Assembly: GCA_016617785.1 (NCBI GenBank) | Contig: JADILM010000004.1 | Span: 1,116,001 to 1,180,000 of the forward strand | Source of the DNA: Sporobolomyces roseus | Lineage: Eukaryota; Basidiomycota; Microbotryomycetes; Sporidiobolales; Sporidiobolaceae | Direction of reading: 5' to 3' | DNA length: 64,000 bases | Shown here: in pieces, positions 1 through 13,100 of the stretch | Numbering within the stretch: position 1 is the stretch's first letter | How the letters are laid out: the number at the start of each line of letters is the position of its first letter | Notes under the pieces: model-generated | What the model saw: only the letters and a program-made list of their open reading frames with translations | Told to the model about the DNA's origin: nothing | Database searches by the model: none | Made by a program: the position numbers and the translations under genes

Positions 1-1
1 A

Positions 2-1820
2 GGATTCACCTGCCCGAACGACATCCTCGAAACGATTCGAGTTTCGATGATCAACGAGGCTTCGATGGTTTGTTCGATGGATTGGAAAGAACACAACGGG
101 TTCTTCATCTACAACGATCGATGGCGTACTCGAGATATGGACGGCAACTTGTTCAGAGGTTCGAAATCGACTTCCCCTATCGACGAGGCACCACCCCGAG
201 ACGCTTACGGAGGAGCTCGTTACACCCTTCACTTACCCTTCCAAGTCTTCTGTTGCGAGTCTGGAACTCACATAGTCGATCCTCACAAGTCCTACTACCA
301 CGGAGTCACGTATCAATCATCAGTCGAAGGAGTCTTCAACACTTCAGCAGCTTCAGATGGAAAGACCCCTCGATGGAGCGAAGGACCTTGCATGGATTCG
401 GCTCAACTTCACTTCTGTCGTGACATGTGGATGGTCGCGTTCAGGGAAGGGATCAAGACGGAAGCGAAGAAGTTGTCGAACGATGAACGATTAGGGAAAT
501 CTCGTCAAGCTCATCCGTTCATGGACGAACTCATTCAATCGATGTTGGCAAGTTACGCTCCTACTACGAACGCCAAGATCGGGTATCCGAACTCGGGAGA
601 TTACCTCGCAGACGAAACTGGAGCCGCACCTGGAGGAGGACCTGGAATGGACAACGAGATTGGAAAAGCGAAGGAGAATTCGGCAAAGGCTCAAGCTGCT
701 CAGAAGGGTGGAAAGGATGCGGTGAAGGAACCTGCAGCTGCCGCTGCCGAGGAAGAGGGGGAGGATGAGGAGGAAGAAGAAGATCTCGGTGAAGAGGAGG
801 AAGGAGGAGCTGGAGACAACCCGAACGTACCTCAAGAAGCTTACAGTGATGACGATGGAGGAAAGGGACGACCTATCGATCTCGCCGTCAAGATGGTCGA
901 TGAGGAGGACGATTCGGATGTCGGTGCCGCTCAAGATGCCGCTCAAGTTGGAAGAGGAGCTCAAAAAGTTGCACCTGCTGGAGGAGATAACATCAAGGCT
1001 GGAGCTGGATCAGATGAGAAAGCTGGAGCCCCAGCCGCTGCTGGAAACGGACCTGAGAAACTCGAATGGCATCTCGTCAAACCTGATGGACCCCTCGCTG
1101 GTAAACCCGATTCTGGACCTGCTGGATGGCATAAAGTCGACGCGGACGCAAGGATTGCCAACGCGAAAGAAGTCGCCGCTCAAGGATGGGTCAAGGTTGA
1201 GGACGCTGACAAGGGAGCTCAACCTGGGAAAGCGAAACCTCAAGCCGACGCTCCGAAACAGAAACTCGCCAAACGTTCTTTCGAAGCCGGAGCTGTGGAG
1301 GAGGAGGAGGACGAGAAGCACATTCTCGAGAAGCGTGGATTCTTCTTCGCCGATTCACCCGCCGCCGACAAAGTCGAATCTCCTCAAATCGACGAATTCG
1401 ATTCTTCCTCTTCTCATCACCTCGAGAAACGCCGACCTCGTTCTTTACCCAACAACGCATTCCCCAACGCGATCGCACGCATCCTCGTCAACCCTCGATG
1501 CGTCACGACTTATGCTGGAGTTTCGCACACTCAACTCGCTCTCGATTTGTTCGGAGAGGGAGAAGATCGAGAGCCGACTGCGAGGGAAGGTGGAAAATAT
1601 GAGTTGGATGATTGGAGGAGCGCTCCAGAGAGTTTCGTTTGTCAGGAAATGAGAACTACGGGAGGTCAGTCCAAAGATCGCTTTTTTGCTCTTTCCTCTT
1701 TTCGATGAGCTGATCCCTTTTCTCTTGTGAGCGCTTCTAGGACGAGTGGCGCCGAAACAACAACGACGAACTGGGTTCCAACAAGCTCGATTGCTGCTCA
1801 ATGGATGGAGACCAACGTAA
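2..1820 (+). CDS. GT69-family alpha-mannosyltransferase (CMT1/CAP59-like), 5' truncated
   Basis: The gene is open from the left edge, so its N-terminus lies outside the window. Two exons are visible: up to 1664 and 1741-1820, joined in phase at G|GA. CMT1/CAP59 proteins are Golgi type II enzymes that transfer mannose during capsule, cell-wall or glycoprotein glycan synthesis. The family signature is seen in the segment around FCCESGTHIVDPHKSYY, the cysteine-containing LHFCRDMW segment, and the C-terminal NPRCVTTYAGVSHTQLALD. Between the two conserved parts, about nt 620-1440, is a roughly 270-residue low-complexity insertion. It is Ala/Gly/Glu/Asp rich, has three Trp-containing repeats (EWHLVKP, GWHKVDA, GWVKVED) and three dibasic sites (AKR, EKR, EKRR). 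I do not expect that insertion in typical family members. The family call is firm; donor and acceptor sugars are unknown. Confidence 0.85.
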
Positions 1821-2064
1821 AGAAGAGGGAGAAGGGAAAACTTTTAGATTTCGAGAGGAAAGAGGAACGAGGAAGGGGATCAGTATTCGAGCGTTCTTTT
1901 CTATTTTGCATTACAACACATACCCGGCATTGTTCTCTAAACTTGTGAAGAAAGAGAGAGTTCAACATTGAATACAATTGCGAGACTATTCGGAAATACA
2001 AAACTCGAGCTCCTATGAGAACTTTCTTTTTTTCCAACCACCTCCACTCAACACTCTACACAAG

Positions 2065-4411
2065 ATGGGCAGAACAGCACCTCGTGGACACAATGGAATG
2101 AAGAAGAAGGGAGAAGCTGGTGCATCCAAGAACGTAAGCTCCTAGTTTCTACTCTCTCATCTCAAGCTTCTTCTCTCAACTTTTATTAACTCCTCACCTA
2201 CACCTCCTGACTGTAGTACATCACCCGTAATCAAGCAATCAAGAAGCTTCAATGCACTCTAGGAGATTTCAGACGGCTGTGTATTCTCAAGGGTGAGTAA
2301 AATCGAATCTCACTTTCCAGCAATTATTTCTCATCTTTAGCTAACTCTCCCTTACATTGTCTAGGTATCTACCCTCGTGAACCCAGAAACCGCAAGAAGG
2401 CGAACAAGGGATCCTCAGCCCCTGCTTCTTTCTACTACGCCAAAGACATCCAATATCTTCTTCACGAACCAGTTCTCGACAAACTTCGAGAGCACAAGGC
2501 ATTCGCAAAGAAGTTGAGCAAGGCAGTAGGAAGAGGAGAATGGGCATTGGCAAAGAACTTGGAGGAATCGAAACCCGTTTACAGGTTAGACCATATCATC
2601 AAAGAGAGGTGAGTTTCCATTTTCTCTGTCGACTTCCGTTCTTCGCGTTACTCAGCGAGTTCCCATCCCCTTAGATATCCTACATTCGTCGACTCTCTCC
2701 GTGATCTCGATGACGCCCTCTCCCTCATCGTCCTCTTCGCTTGTCTCCCCGCTTCCCAAACCGTTCCCGCTTCAGTCATCGCCAACTGCTCTCGACTCGC
2801 CGCAGAATGGCAACTCTACGTTATGCGAACAAAGTCACTACGAAAGGTCTTCCTCAGTATCAAGGGTATCTACTTCCAGGCTGAAGTTCAGGGTCAAACC
2901 ATCACTTGGCTAGTCCCTTACATGTTCACTCAAAACGTGCGTCTTCACTTCGAGGCACTCATCAACGCCTATATGCTGACATTGCCTCCTCGCTGATTCC
3001 GCAGATCCCCTCCGACCTCGATTACCGTATCATGCTCACTTTCCTCGAACTCTACCAAACCCTCCTCGGATTCGTTTTCTACAAACTCTACACCGACAAC
3101 AACCTCGTCTACCCTCCCAAGCTCGATGCGGCTCTCGATGAGAACGGTGCTGGTATCGGAGCGCTATTGCTCGAAGAAGCTGGTGCGAAGGGACTCGTTG
3201 TTGACCGAAGAGCAGAAGAACTTGCAGAGGGTGGAGAGGCAGTCGAGAAGAAACGAGTGTACGCCAAGGATGTCAGGCAACAGATTCAGGAGATCAAGCA
3301 AGGTGGTGCGAATGGAAAGGAGGATGCTGAGATTGAGCAAGAGGCGGATTCAGCAGCTGCGACTCTCGCCGGAGCGACAGAGGATGCCGCTCTCGAACTC
3401 GACGTCTTCCCCGAACCTTCCGGAGCCGATTCCTCTGACCCAACAACGACCGTTGTCCAACCTTCTTCCCTCTCCGCCGCCACCGATCTTTTCGCCCCTT
3501 ACTACTTCTTCATCTCCCGAGAAGTTACTCGACCTACCCTCGAATTCGTCGTCCGATCCTTCTCTGGACGAGTAGGATGGGATCCAGTCTTAGGAGCCGG
3601 TTCACCTTACAAAGAAGACGATCCTCGAATCACCCACCACATTCTCGATCGACCTGTCATGCCTTCTTCCGCCGCTTCTCACCCTGGTAAACGTGCCTAC
3701 GTTCAACCTCAATGGGTCGTCGACTGCATCAATCGCAAGACCCTTCTACCGACAGAAGAATACAAACCTGGAGCCGTCTTACCCCCTCATTTGAGTCCGT
3801 TCGTTGATGATGACGAGGTCCGACAACGTGGTGGATACGTGCCGATGGAAGCTGAAGATGGTCAAGATGTCGAGATGGGCAGTGAAGAGGAGGATGACGA
3901 TGAAGATGAAGAGGCGGAGGAGGACTTCGAAGAGGAGGAGGAGTCAGTTCCAGTACCGACGAAGATTAGCAAGAAGGCTCGACCAGCGCTTCTCGCCGCC
4001 GCTCGTGAACCTGCGAACGACGCTCTCCGACACGCCGCTGAGCTCGAGGCTGAGGGTAAAGGTGTCGCACCTGCCATCTTCGAATCTGAACTCGCTGCCG
4101 AATCGAAGAAGGTCAAGAAGGACGCTGCTGCTCAAGAGAAGGCAAAGGGACCCAAGAAGGTTTCGAGGAGTCAAGAAGAACAGTTGGCTAGTATCATGCT
4201 TACTGGTAAACAGAAGAAGTTGTACAACAAGATGGTCTACTCGAAGGATCGCAAGGCTGAAGAGGTAAGCATTCATTTCGTTTCCTTCATCGCAGGCTAC
4301 ACCGTAACTGACTCGTGTTGTTGTTCTATCTGCTAGACTATGAAACTTCAAGCGAGGAAGAAGGAGATCGAGAAGCGAAAGAAGAAGGACGCTAGCAAGG
4401 TCAACTTGTAG
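2065..4411 (+). CDS. NOP7: Pescadillo homologue NOP7, 60S ribosome biogenesis factor
   Basis: Six exons: 2065-2133, 2217-2292, 2365-2608, 2675-2936, 3005-4264, 4337-4411, giving 661 residues. Nop7/Pescadillo is a nucleolar protein that acts with Erb1 and Ytm1 (PeBoW complex) in 27S pre-rRNA processing and 60S maturation. The N-terminus has the hallmark [30 protein letters not shown] and [13 protein letters not shown] stretches. A BRCT domain follows around residues 330-440, from [13 protein letters not shown] to [14 protein letters not shown]. The C-terminus is an acidic run followed by Lys-rich coiled coil and ends [10 protein letters not shown]. Length and domain order are normal for the family. 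The start ATG is the first in a context that gives the conserved MGR N-terminus. Confidence 0.97.
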
Positions 4412-4741
4412 AAGATTCGTTGATCGTTGTTCAGGGGCCTTCTCTCTCTCTCATCTTTGGCGTTGTACTGCTACTCTGTTACTTTTATCTGGCAACTCTG
4501 GACTCATCCTTTTCTCTCCGGAGTCGTTTCGATCCCCTGCGTTTATAAGATTGCGCGAGATGCTCGTGCTGTTCTGACGGTGCAATTCCGCTGAGTTAAT
4601 CAGCTGCTCGTCAGCCTTGATACCGTTACAGTTTTTCGCTCTCTTCCTTGCGAAATTCGAGTCTTGCGAATTTGTCATTCGACCTAAAGTCTTCCTCTGC
4701 TGTCCCCAACTCGCTCTGTTTCCATCTCACGAATATTAGGA

Positions 4742-5384
4742 ATGGCTGGACTACCCGCAGAAGCTGTTGCATACGCTCAACAGGTACGCCAGGCTCTCCC
4801 TCTCTCCGATTTCATCATCATCGAACTTCCACTGATCTTGTGTCCCGCTATCTCGTCTTGCCACCTTCTTGCGCTCCTCGTACATCTTGCTCACTCTTTA
4901 GTTCTTTCAAGCTGCGCGGACAGGAGCTATCGAGACTCTACGACCTCCTCTCGAAGCAGGATTACCGGCGAATCTTACGAATGACAAAGGAGATACCCTG
5001 ATCATGCTGGCAGCTTATCATGGTCATGTGGAAGCTGTCAAACTACTGTTAAAGCATGGAGCGGATCCAAAGTAAGTCTTTCATTCTGGATCTCTCCTCT
5101 GGAATCCGCTTCCTCAATTTCCTCGCACCGAGTGCTGACCGTCCCACTCGGTCTACAGTCGACTGAACGATAGAGGACAGTCACCCGTGTCGGGAGCGAT
5201 CTTCAAGAACGAAGAAGCAGTTGTCGAAGCTTTACTCGAAGGAGGAGCAGATCCCGATGTTGGACAACCCACGGGAACAGAGACTGCGAAAGTGTTTGGA
5301 AAGACTGAGAGATGGGAGAAGGCATTCGCGGAAGCGCGGGAACGGAGAGATGCGAAGGGAGGTGTCAATGGGACTTCTTCGTAG
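4742..5384 (+). CDS. Small ankyrin-repeat protein
   Basis: Three exons (4742-4783, 4902-5071, 5159-5384) encode 145 residues. Two ankyrin repeats are clear: DKGDTLIMLAAYHGHVEAVK...HGADPN and NDRGQSPVSGAIFKNEEAVVEALLEGGADPD. A short N-terminal helical region and a charged C-terminal tail flank them. Ankyrin repeats bind other proteins, so the partner and process cannot be read from sequence. Small ankyrin proteins of this size are common in fungi. It sits 330 bp downstream of NOP7 on the same strand. No signal peptide or membrane segment is visible. Confidence 0.85.
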
Positions 5385-6105
5385 GTAAGTTCTCTTTTTC
5401 GCAAAATTGGATATGCGATTGGTTGAGCTGATGTGATTGCGTCTTCTTAGCGTCAAGCTGTAGCCTCATCGGTGTATATATTGATTGTTGTAATGAGGGC
5501 CTACGTTCACTGGCGTTACTCTACGGATCCGAACGAATAGCTTCGAGAGGGTTTGCGACGTCGAGGCTTAATCAGTCAGTTGCCAGAGAGTCTTCAGGTG
5601 CTTCAAGTGCCGTTCTACTCGTGGGTTAACCGCAATGGATGAGCTTGATGGAGGGTGGAGGTGGAGGTTCAGCGAATTTGCGAAGAAAGCTTTTCGCCAG
5701 GAGAGAGCAGATAGACGCAGTGACCGTATTTCCGCGAGCCCAAGCGTATCGCAGTTGCTCGGCTGCGAGTCACAAGGAGAGCAGGCCAGGTCAAAAACGA
5801 ACCTTCGCAATCACTTTTTCTTTCTTCGCAACTTTGATTTCTCGAAGCAAGACGTCCCTCCCTCCCTCCGATAGACGGCCGTCAATAGCGGACACTTTGG
5901 TTAGCCTCCACTGATCGACACGGAGCGCGGGTACAGGGATTCGTAAGTGAGTTAACTAAGCCGAATAGTAATCTCAACGGAGAAGGACAGTCAGCTCGCT
6001 CCGAATCCCCGAATCCCCTTCTCCCTACTTCTTTCACTGACCTGACTTGACTCTCTCTTCTCTTCATACTCTACGCTACTCTGCATCACTCCCACTCGAA
6101 AAACA
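5385..6105 (+). other. Intergenic region, no gene recognised
   Basis: About 720 bases between the ankyrin gene and the next coding start. Short open frames exist on both strands but none has splice-supported extension or family likeness. The last 100 bases before 6106 are rich in C and T, as upstream of most genes in this window, and are probably promoter and 5' leader. Confidence 0.5.
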
Positions 6106-6688
6106 ATGTTCTTTCAACGTCGCAACTCTCAAGCTTCGACTTGCTCTTCCTCCTCCTCCTCTAGCTCAAGTTCTACTTCTTCGTTCTACTCTCCATTGGA
6201 ACCTGTCGATGGTGATCTCCCTCATGAGTTATATGAACGACAACCTACCCTTCCCTCAAAGAAGAAGAACTCGTCGTCGTCGTCGAAATGTTCTCTCGAA
6301 AGCGAAAAAGATTCTTGGTCAAATCCATTCGTGAGTCTACCCTTGCACTCTCCTACTCGGATAGTGTACTGACACCGTCGCTGTAGTCCTTCCCTCGATC
6401 TCACACTCATCATCACGTTTGTCCAAAGCATGGAATTCGACACGATCCTTTCCTCGCACTTCCTGTGAGAGATGCGAGATCATTCGAAGAGGGTAGCTAC
6501 AACGCGAAGAAGGTATGTCGCATGAATCTCTCCTATAGTGTCGATTAATAACTGACGAGCTGAGTGTACAGATCCCATTGAGAAAAACGAAATCGATGAA
6601 AAGTCAAATTTCCTCTGTTTCGACTTCGGACACGAGAATCTCCCTCTACATCCACCTCAACTCGCACGAGATCGTCCAATTACCATGA
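6106..6688 (+). CDS. Small Ser-rich protein of unknown function
   Basis: Three exons (6106-6330, 6387-6512, 6572-6688), all joined in phase 0, give 155 residues. The N-terminus has a run of serines followed by an acidic/Pro segment and a second Ser-Lys run. The middle exon encodes a His-rich patch (RSHTHHHVCPKHGIRHDP) and an FEEGSYNAKK segment. The tail is basic then Ser/Thr-rich. No domain, signal peptide or membrane helix is recognised. Three clean introns with no internal stop support a real gene. The call rests on gene structure alone, so conservation is untested. Confidence 0.55.
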
Positions 6689-7195
6689 TATTCGACCTCT
6701 TCTACATTGTCCGACTCGACTCCGATCAAGTTCTGCAGACTTCGCACCGTCGTCAATCTCGCTCGAAAACTGAAAAGTCGATTTTTGTACGACTTCTCTT
6801 CTCACCCCACTCACACTTATACCTCATCAGTACCACCATAATCCCACGCTATACCCCTCATCTGTCTATCTTTACCCATTTCCTCCCAGTTGTTGACTTC
6901 TATCGAAATCTTTCCATTCAGGACCCTTGTAAATAGCTGTGAATAGTGATCAATCTGTGCAAGAATAGAGATTCTAAACAGTCGTACTGCTTACTGCCTT
7001 GCTCTGATACGGCGGAAGGTGACCTTGCGAACTCATCTGGTCTTCTTTTCTCAAACTCGCACTCCATTTCACCCGAGAAGCGAACAATCGACGCAGCGCG
7101 AGAGGCAGATGAGAACGACATTGCGACAGAGGAAAGAGAACGAAAACGAGTTTTGCTATGCGGAACGAGAGGGAAGAAAGCGGTGAAAGGGGTAT
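6689..7195 (+). other. Intergenic region between convergent genes
   Basis: About 500 bases separating the 3' ends of the small Ser-rich gene (+) and TEL1 (-). I see no credible coding region or structured RNA. It presumably holds both 3' untranslated regions. Confidence 0.5.
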
Positions 7196-10100
7196 TTAAA
7201 AGTAGGGTTGCCATCCTGAAAGACACGAGCAAGGGATAAAGGTCAGTACTCACGAATAGCATAGAACGAGAGAAAGATAACGTACCAGAGAAGATGCTTG
7301 AGAGATTGCGAGGATCAGTAGCTTCTTGAATTACTTGATTGACGGTGTACTGAACGCTGAGTCGGGCGTCGAGCTTGTTGCGAACGATCGATAGAGCTCG
7401 ATCGGCATCGTCAGGTAGATCGTCGAGTGCTTCTGCTTCCTCCGAACCTTGAATGCGTTTAGCCATTTCAGCAGAGACCGCCCTGATCAAGGTACAACCC
7501 AAAGATTAGGAAGAGATCGAGTTTGAGCGTAGGGTCCGAACTTGGTACTTACCAGTTCTGCAGAGGATCATGCTTGAAGACTTCGAGAATCGTCATGAGG
7601 ATGTTTGAACGCTCCCGCAAGACTCGGAGCGTTTCCTCTGAACAACGTCTGAAGACTCCGTCAACACCGCTTGATCCGAATCCGTCGATGATGTTCTGGG
7701 TGAGACGGAAAGGGACTAGCTCTGCGATAGGTAGACGCTTGCCCTGCGAATGAGAAGGAGCGTCGTTAGCTTTAAGTCGACAAGAGTGGGAAAAAGATAG
7801 ATAGCTCACTTGTTCGAAAGCGATACCAAAGTCGATATGAACGAGTTCGCCAGTCGCCTCATCCATGAGGATGTTGGAGACGTGACGGTCGCCTAATCCG
7901 AGGATGTAACCGATCATCGAAGTCGTCGCGACAGATCTCGAATAATTCAAACGCATGTCGAACCAGAGTGAAGGAACTTTTTGACGTTGCCAGAAGAGGT
8001 GACGCATGAGAGGAGTCATCTCTTTGAGCGTCTTCTCGAACGCTGCGAGTTTGGCCGATTTCATGACTTCGACATTCGGCTTGTGAATTCGTTCGATTTT
8101 CGACATCTCGCTTCTCGCTTTTGCTGGCATCCCCGGTTGCATTTGCCTACTCGTAGGAGCTCCTGTTAGTCGAGCAGGAGACTACGATACCGGGGAAACA
8201 GGAGCTCACTCGTATAGTCTCGAGAGACAGCTGCCGAGTGGAGCGGTGTTTGCAACGAATTCGATGAGACCGTTCTGATTCTGCAGAGGAATGACCTTGT
8301 ACGTGCGAATCTGTAACTTGCGGCGACGTGTTTCGGCATCTTGTCGAAGAAGATCGTTGACGAGAACGAAAACTTGTTCCATGACTGCATCTTGTCGAAC
8401 TTCGTCGTTTCCTTTGAGCTGCACACATACGGGATGAAAGTGTCAGCTGTCTGGATCCGCAGTAGAGGTAACGAGAGACTTACCAATTGACGGTACGGCT
8501 TTCCATCGCTACCAAGGCAAGTGACGATCTTCGGAACGTGAACACCTCCAGCGGTATCGAAAGTATCGGCGTAGTTGACGATGTGAGGGAAAGAGTTGTC
8601 GGGGTAGATGCCAGTGGGATCGATGGGGAGGTCGAACGTTGAAACGGGAATCGGTAGATTTCGTACTTTGGTCTTGAGACGCATCGAAGCGAGAATCTTG
8701 AGGGATCCCTTCTTGACCACTCCGCGACTATCGACGTACTGAGGACAGTCTTTGACTTCGACAGCAGCCCATTCACCGTAAGCGTCGCAAGCGATTTCGA
8801 GACCATCGATTCGACTTTGAAGTTTCGTATCGGTCTTGAGACGGTCGATAACTTCTGCGGCAGCTTGAGCCCTCGAGTTCTTTGGAACGTCGGTTTTGGT
8901 GGTCGAAGATCGTCGAGAGCCTTTGCCTTGAGGCGGTACTTCGCGGAGAGCGTGAACAGGGAAGAATGTGTGGAAAAGATGATCTCGACAGAGTCGCTGG
9001 ATGAGGCGTCGAATGTTCTTGCTGGAAGGCGAGGTGTGAGAAGAAGGAGAAAGTCGAGCGGAGAGTTGATAGGCGAGGAAGACGAATTTGTAGGAAGGGA
9101 TCGCGGCGAGAAGTGGTTGAAGTCGAGAATGGAGAGCATCGTCGTCCGAGTGAGCGAGCCATAGTGCACAGAAGCGGAAGATCTTGACATTTGATTCGTC
9201 TGATTCCGTGAGAGCGCGGGCGTAGTTCTCGAGAGCTCGTTGGAGCATGTTTTGAGTAGTTTGTTCGGCTTCCTCCAACTGTTGTCGATCTTCGGTCAAG
9301 TGAGCACTAGCCGTCGACTTTGACTTCTCAAGCAGATGACTGTCCGGTACACTTCCTCCACTGTTCGACTTGCGTTGACGATCGATCTCTTTGAACTCGA
9401 ATTGCTTGCGGCGACGGTAGGCTTCGTATCGAGTCCGTTTCTCGGCCGTAGACTTCGAGAACTCTTGGTATTGAGCGTCGGCGAATGAAGCGAAAGCTTG
9501 GAAGATGTGAGCTCGATCTTGAGGAGATGTCGTCGGTTGAAGAGAATCGATTGCTGGGTCGAAACACTCTTGCAGGACTTGAAGCGGGTTCCGAAGGTGA
9601 GCTTCTCCCGTCCACTCTCCCTGTGAGACGGATTTCAGAGTCAGTGGCGATTTCAGATGAAGGAAGGGAGACTTTGCGAGCTCACGAGAGTTGCCCAAAT
9701 CATCGCGTCTTTCTTGCTCGATCTATGATGAACTTTGTCGAGTAGAGTGATCGCAGTCGTATGTTCGCCTTGAGCCCAGAGAACATGAGCGAGTTCTCGA
9801 TCCACTTCGACGGTTTGGGTGTCTTCAACGAGCGTGTTGGCAGAGGTGATGGCGTTGAGAGCGACTTGAAGGCGTCCAGCTTTGCGAGCGACGTGGCTGA
9901 GCTTGACCAGACAGCCTCGTTCCTCTTCCGTGGCTATCGAGTAGACCGGCGAAGCGAAAGCGTCGCCTACAGCTTCGAGTCGCTCTTGACTTCGCAAAGC
10001 TCGGAGGCGAGAGATTCGAGTCGAGAGAATCATTTCGGCTTGCTCGAAGCTAGTACAATGAAAAGTACGATGAGTCAGCCACATATATCTTCTCCTCCGT

Positions 10101-13100
10101 CGAAGAGAGCAAAACGAATGAGGAGGAATTCACCTGAACGTCGAAGGAATCGAAGAAAGACCTTTCAATCGATCAGTCGTCATTTGGTCTCCCTCGTCAA
10201 TTCCGATGAGGCGATAGACTTCACGCAGAGCGAGAATAGTAGAGACCACCTTCGAATCGGGACTTGGTAGATTGAGTCCGACTTTCGAGAGTTTGCCGAT
10301 TTCGGTCACGAGTGAGGATTGTACCGATTCTTGAGCAACCTCGATTGATCTTCCGGAACGACTCGCGCGTAGTGCCGAGTAGAGTACAGCACTTGAAGTA
10401 TCGGCAGCTCTCGCTTCGACGGGAAGATCCCAAACATCCGTCCTCCAAGCGAGTTCGTAAGGGAGGTCGGCTGATAGGTCCTCTTCCTGAAGCGATCCCT
10501 CGAGTCGAGCAGGCTGGAAGACGGACATTGCGAGTCGATTGAAACCAAACGAGGCGAGAGAAGTGACGACTCCGGCGGTTGATGCTCGATCGATGACTCC
10601 GAGTTGACGAGACTGAGCTTCGTGTCGAGATCCGTAGGTTCGGAAAGCGTCCGTCCATCGACCTTCATGACGATATCGACTGACGAGCGACTCTCGAACG
10701 TCGTGACTTTCTCGTCCATAGAATCCGTCCGGTTCGTCGATTTGCGAGTAGATTTCGTAGAGAAGTGCTTGAGCTTGTTCGTCGCTTCTTCGATCGCGAG
10801 GCTTTCCTCCTTGTTCGGTGAAGAGTTGATCATACTCATGAGCGAGTTCGAGGAAGAGGAGACCATCGAGGTGTGAACCTGTTCTCACTGCTCCAGCAGC
10901 GAGGAGAACCCATGAGACGCCTAGCCATCGGTCGAAACGAGAGGCCGGAGTAACTCCTTGATCGATACGAGGATGACGACGAAGGTAAGTAGCGACTCTG
11001 ACCAGGACTGCGTTCGTTTCGAGGCTTGTCTTCGGGGATCTGAGAAGTCGGTCGAAGTATCGAGAGATGGAGGATTCCGTTCCAGGGTCGCCTGCTGAGT
11101 AAGCTTGGAGGAGGATGGAGTGGAGGAGATGAGGGATCACTCTTGAAGCGAACTCGGGGCTGAGCTTGATCAAGGGAACTAGTTGAGCGTAGAATCCGTC
11201 TCCCTCTGCCCGGATGTCGGAGAGCAATTCGGCAAAGTCGCAAACCCATTGATCGTAAGTTCCCCCTCTTTCGAGCCAGTCCGATCCAGCGAGTTCGTCG
11301 AGTTGTCGAGGCGTTCGAGTACGGAGATATTGAGGGCGAAGAAGGGAAGGATGTGAAAGATGGGTGACGAGAGGTTGCAATTGAGGGTCAAAGGATCTGG
11401 CGTCGAGATGTTGTTTCGAAGAGGGGGTACTGAAGATGAGCTTGGCGACATCGAAAGCGGTCGAAACGAGACGACGATCTTGCGATTTGAGGAAGCGAAG
11501 AACGCGACGGACGATCGCTTGCTTGATTCCAGGATCGTTGTCTGTCGAGGGCTCATACTCGTCGTCCTTGACTTCATCGGTGCTGAATTCGACGATAGTC
11601 GGGACTTGGACTGATCCTCCAGATTCGAAGACGAGATCTGCGAAAGCGAGGCATTCTGTTGACGAGAGTTCCGACTTTGCTTGAATCGACTGCATCAACC
11701 TCCATACCATTCGACCGCTTTCTGGACTGTCGAGGACATCTTTTCGACCTTTGAGCTTGTTGACGAAAGCGAATTTGCTGATCGGTGCGAAGGGAGAGGC
11801 GAGAGCGGCGTAGAATTCCGAGAGAGGGAAAGCTGTCGTATCGATATGTTCGTGCGGCCATAGGATACAAGCTTCGGTAGCTGTTACCTCGTTGAGCGCG
11901 CAAAGTCGACTGAGGCAGGTATCGAGGAAGTTGGCGAATTCGTCAATGATTTCGTGCGATCCAGCGAGTTGTCGAAGTTTGACGGTAGCATGAGCGGCGC
12001 ACACTAGCTGCTCAGAGAGTCCACGACGGTCTTGAGGTTTCGCTTTGTTGCCAGAGACGGACTTGAGCCAACGATCGAAGGACCAGCGAAGTATCGAGGA
12101 TACGAGAAGGACGAGGTCGACTTGGGGTAAGAGATCGACGAGTCCAGCTACGAGCGATTCGAGAATGGTGACATCGTTGAGTATGCGGTGACTGAGAGAG
12201 AGAGCGAGGGAAAGTGTGAAGAGATGTCTTTGTTGCTGAGGGACGAATCGAGCCGAGTGAACTTTCGAGAGGAGTTTGTCAACGACTGAGAGGACTGCAG
12301 CGGGTTCGTTGAAGACTGGATACTCTTTGCTGAACAGAACGGCTCCTCCGACACTTTGTCCCGAGAGGTAGAAGGGAGGCGTCGGTTCCTCTGCGAAGCT
12401 GAAGTCGTCCTGCAAGTGAAAAATCTGTTGGAAGGTCTCGGCGACCGATCGATCTTGGACCTCGAGAGCTGGCAGAAGCTCATCGTGTTTCCACCTCTGG
12501 TCGAAAGTTTCGGCGAGTGTTTCGACTACGACGTCGTCGGCGATCGAAGAGAGGAGGATGTCGGCCATATGAGCATCTCCTGCTCCCGCTTCTTCGGCAA
12601 GCTGCTGCAGTTGCATACGAAGAGCATTGACGGGAGTGTCCGGATCGAAGAAGAGTTTGACTTGATGACGGATGTTGACGAGAGCGACAGTTTGAGCGAG
12701 ACAAGCGAGTCGACCTTCTTGCGGAGAGAGTTTGACGATGTTGCACAAGACCTTGAACGCCTCCTGAGTGTGTTCGTTTTGAAGAAGCCAACTCCCAGTC
12801 ATCGTGAAGTCGGCTCGTCGAGCTTCACGAAGGTTCGCGAAACCAGCAGCTCTGTAGGGGAATTGCTGAACGAGGTCGATTCCAACTTGTTCTCCGTCTG
12901 GTAGATTCTGAAGGTTCCTAGTCGAGAGCCAGACCATGTAGCGTGCGTATTCGAGATAGAGGGAGGAGAGGGAAGGGAGACCTAGTCGAGCAGCTACAGC
13001 GGTGAGGGAAGCGATCGTTGGTTCTCGAAGTTCGACATTCTTCTCGGCGATTTCGAAGAGGGCGACGAGAGGTGCACGACGACGAGCGTTGGAAGCGATC

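Noticed and set aside
8817..9164. Long open frames antisense to TEL1 and other genes
   Set aside because: They mirror real coding exons on the opposite strand. The codon pattern here (many TCG, CGA, GAA and TTC codons) readily produces such shadows.
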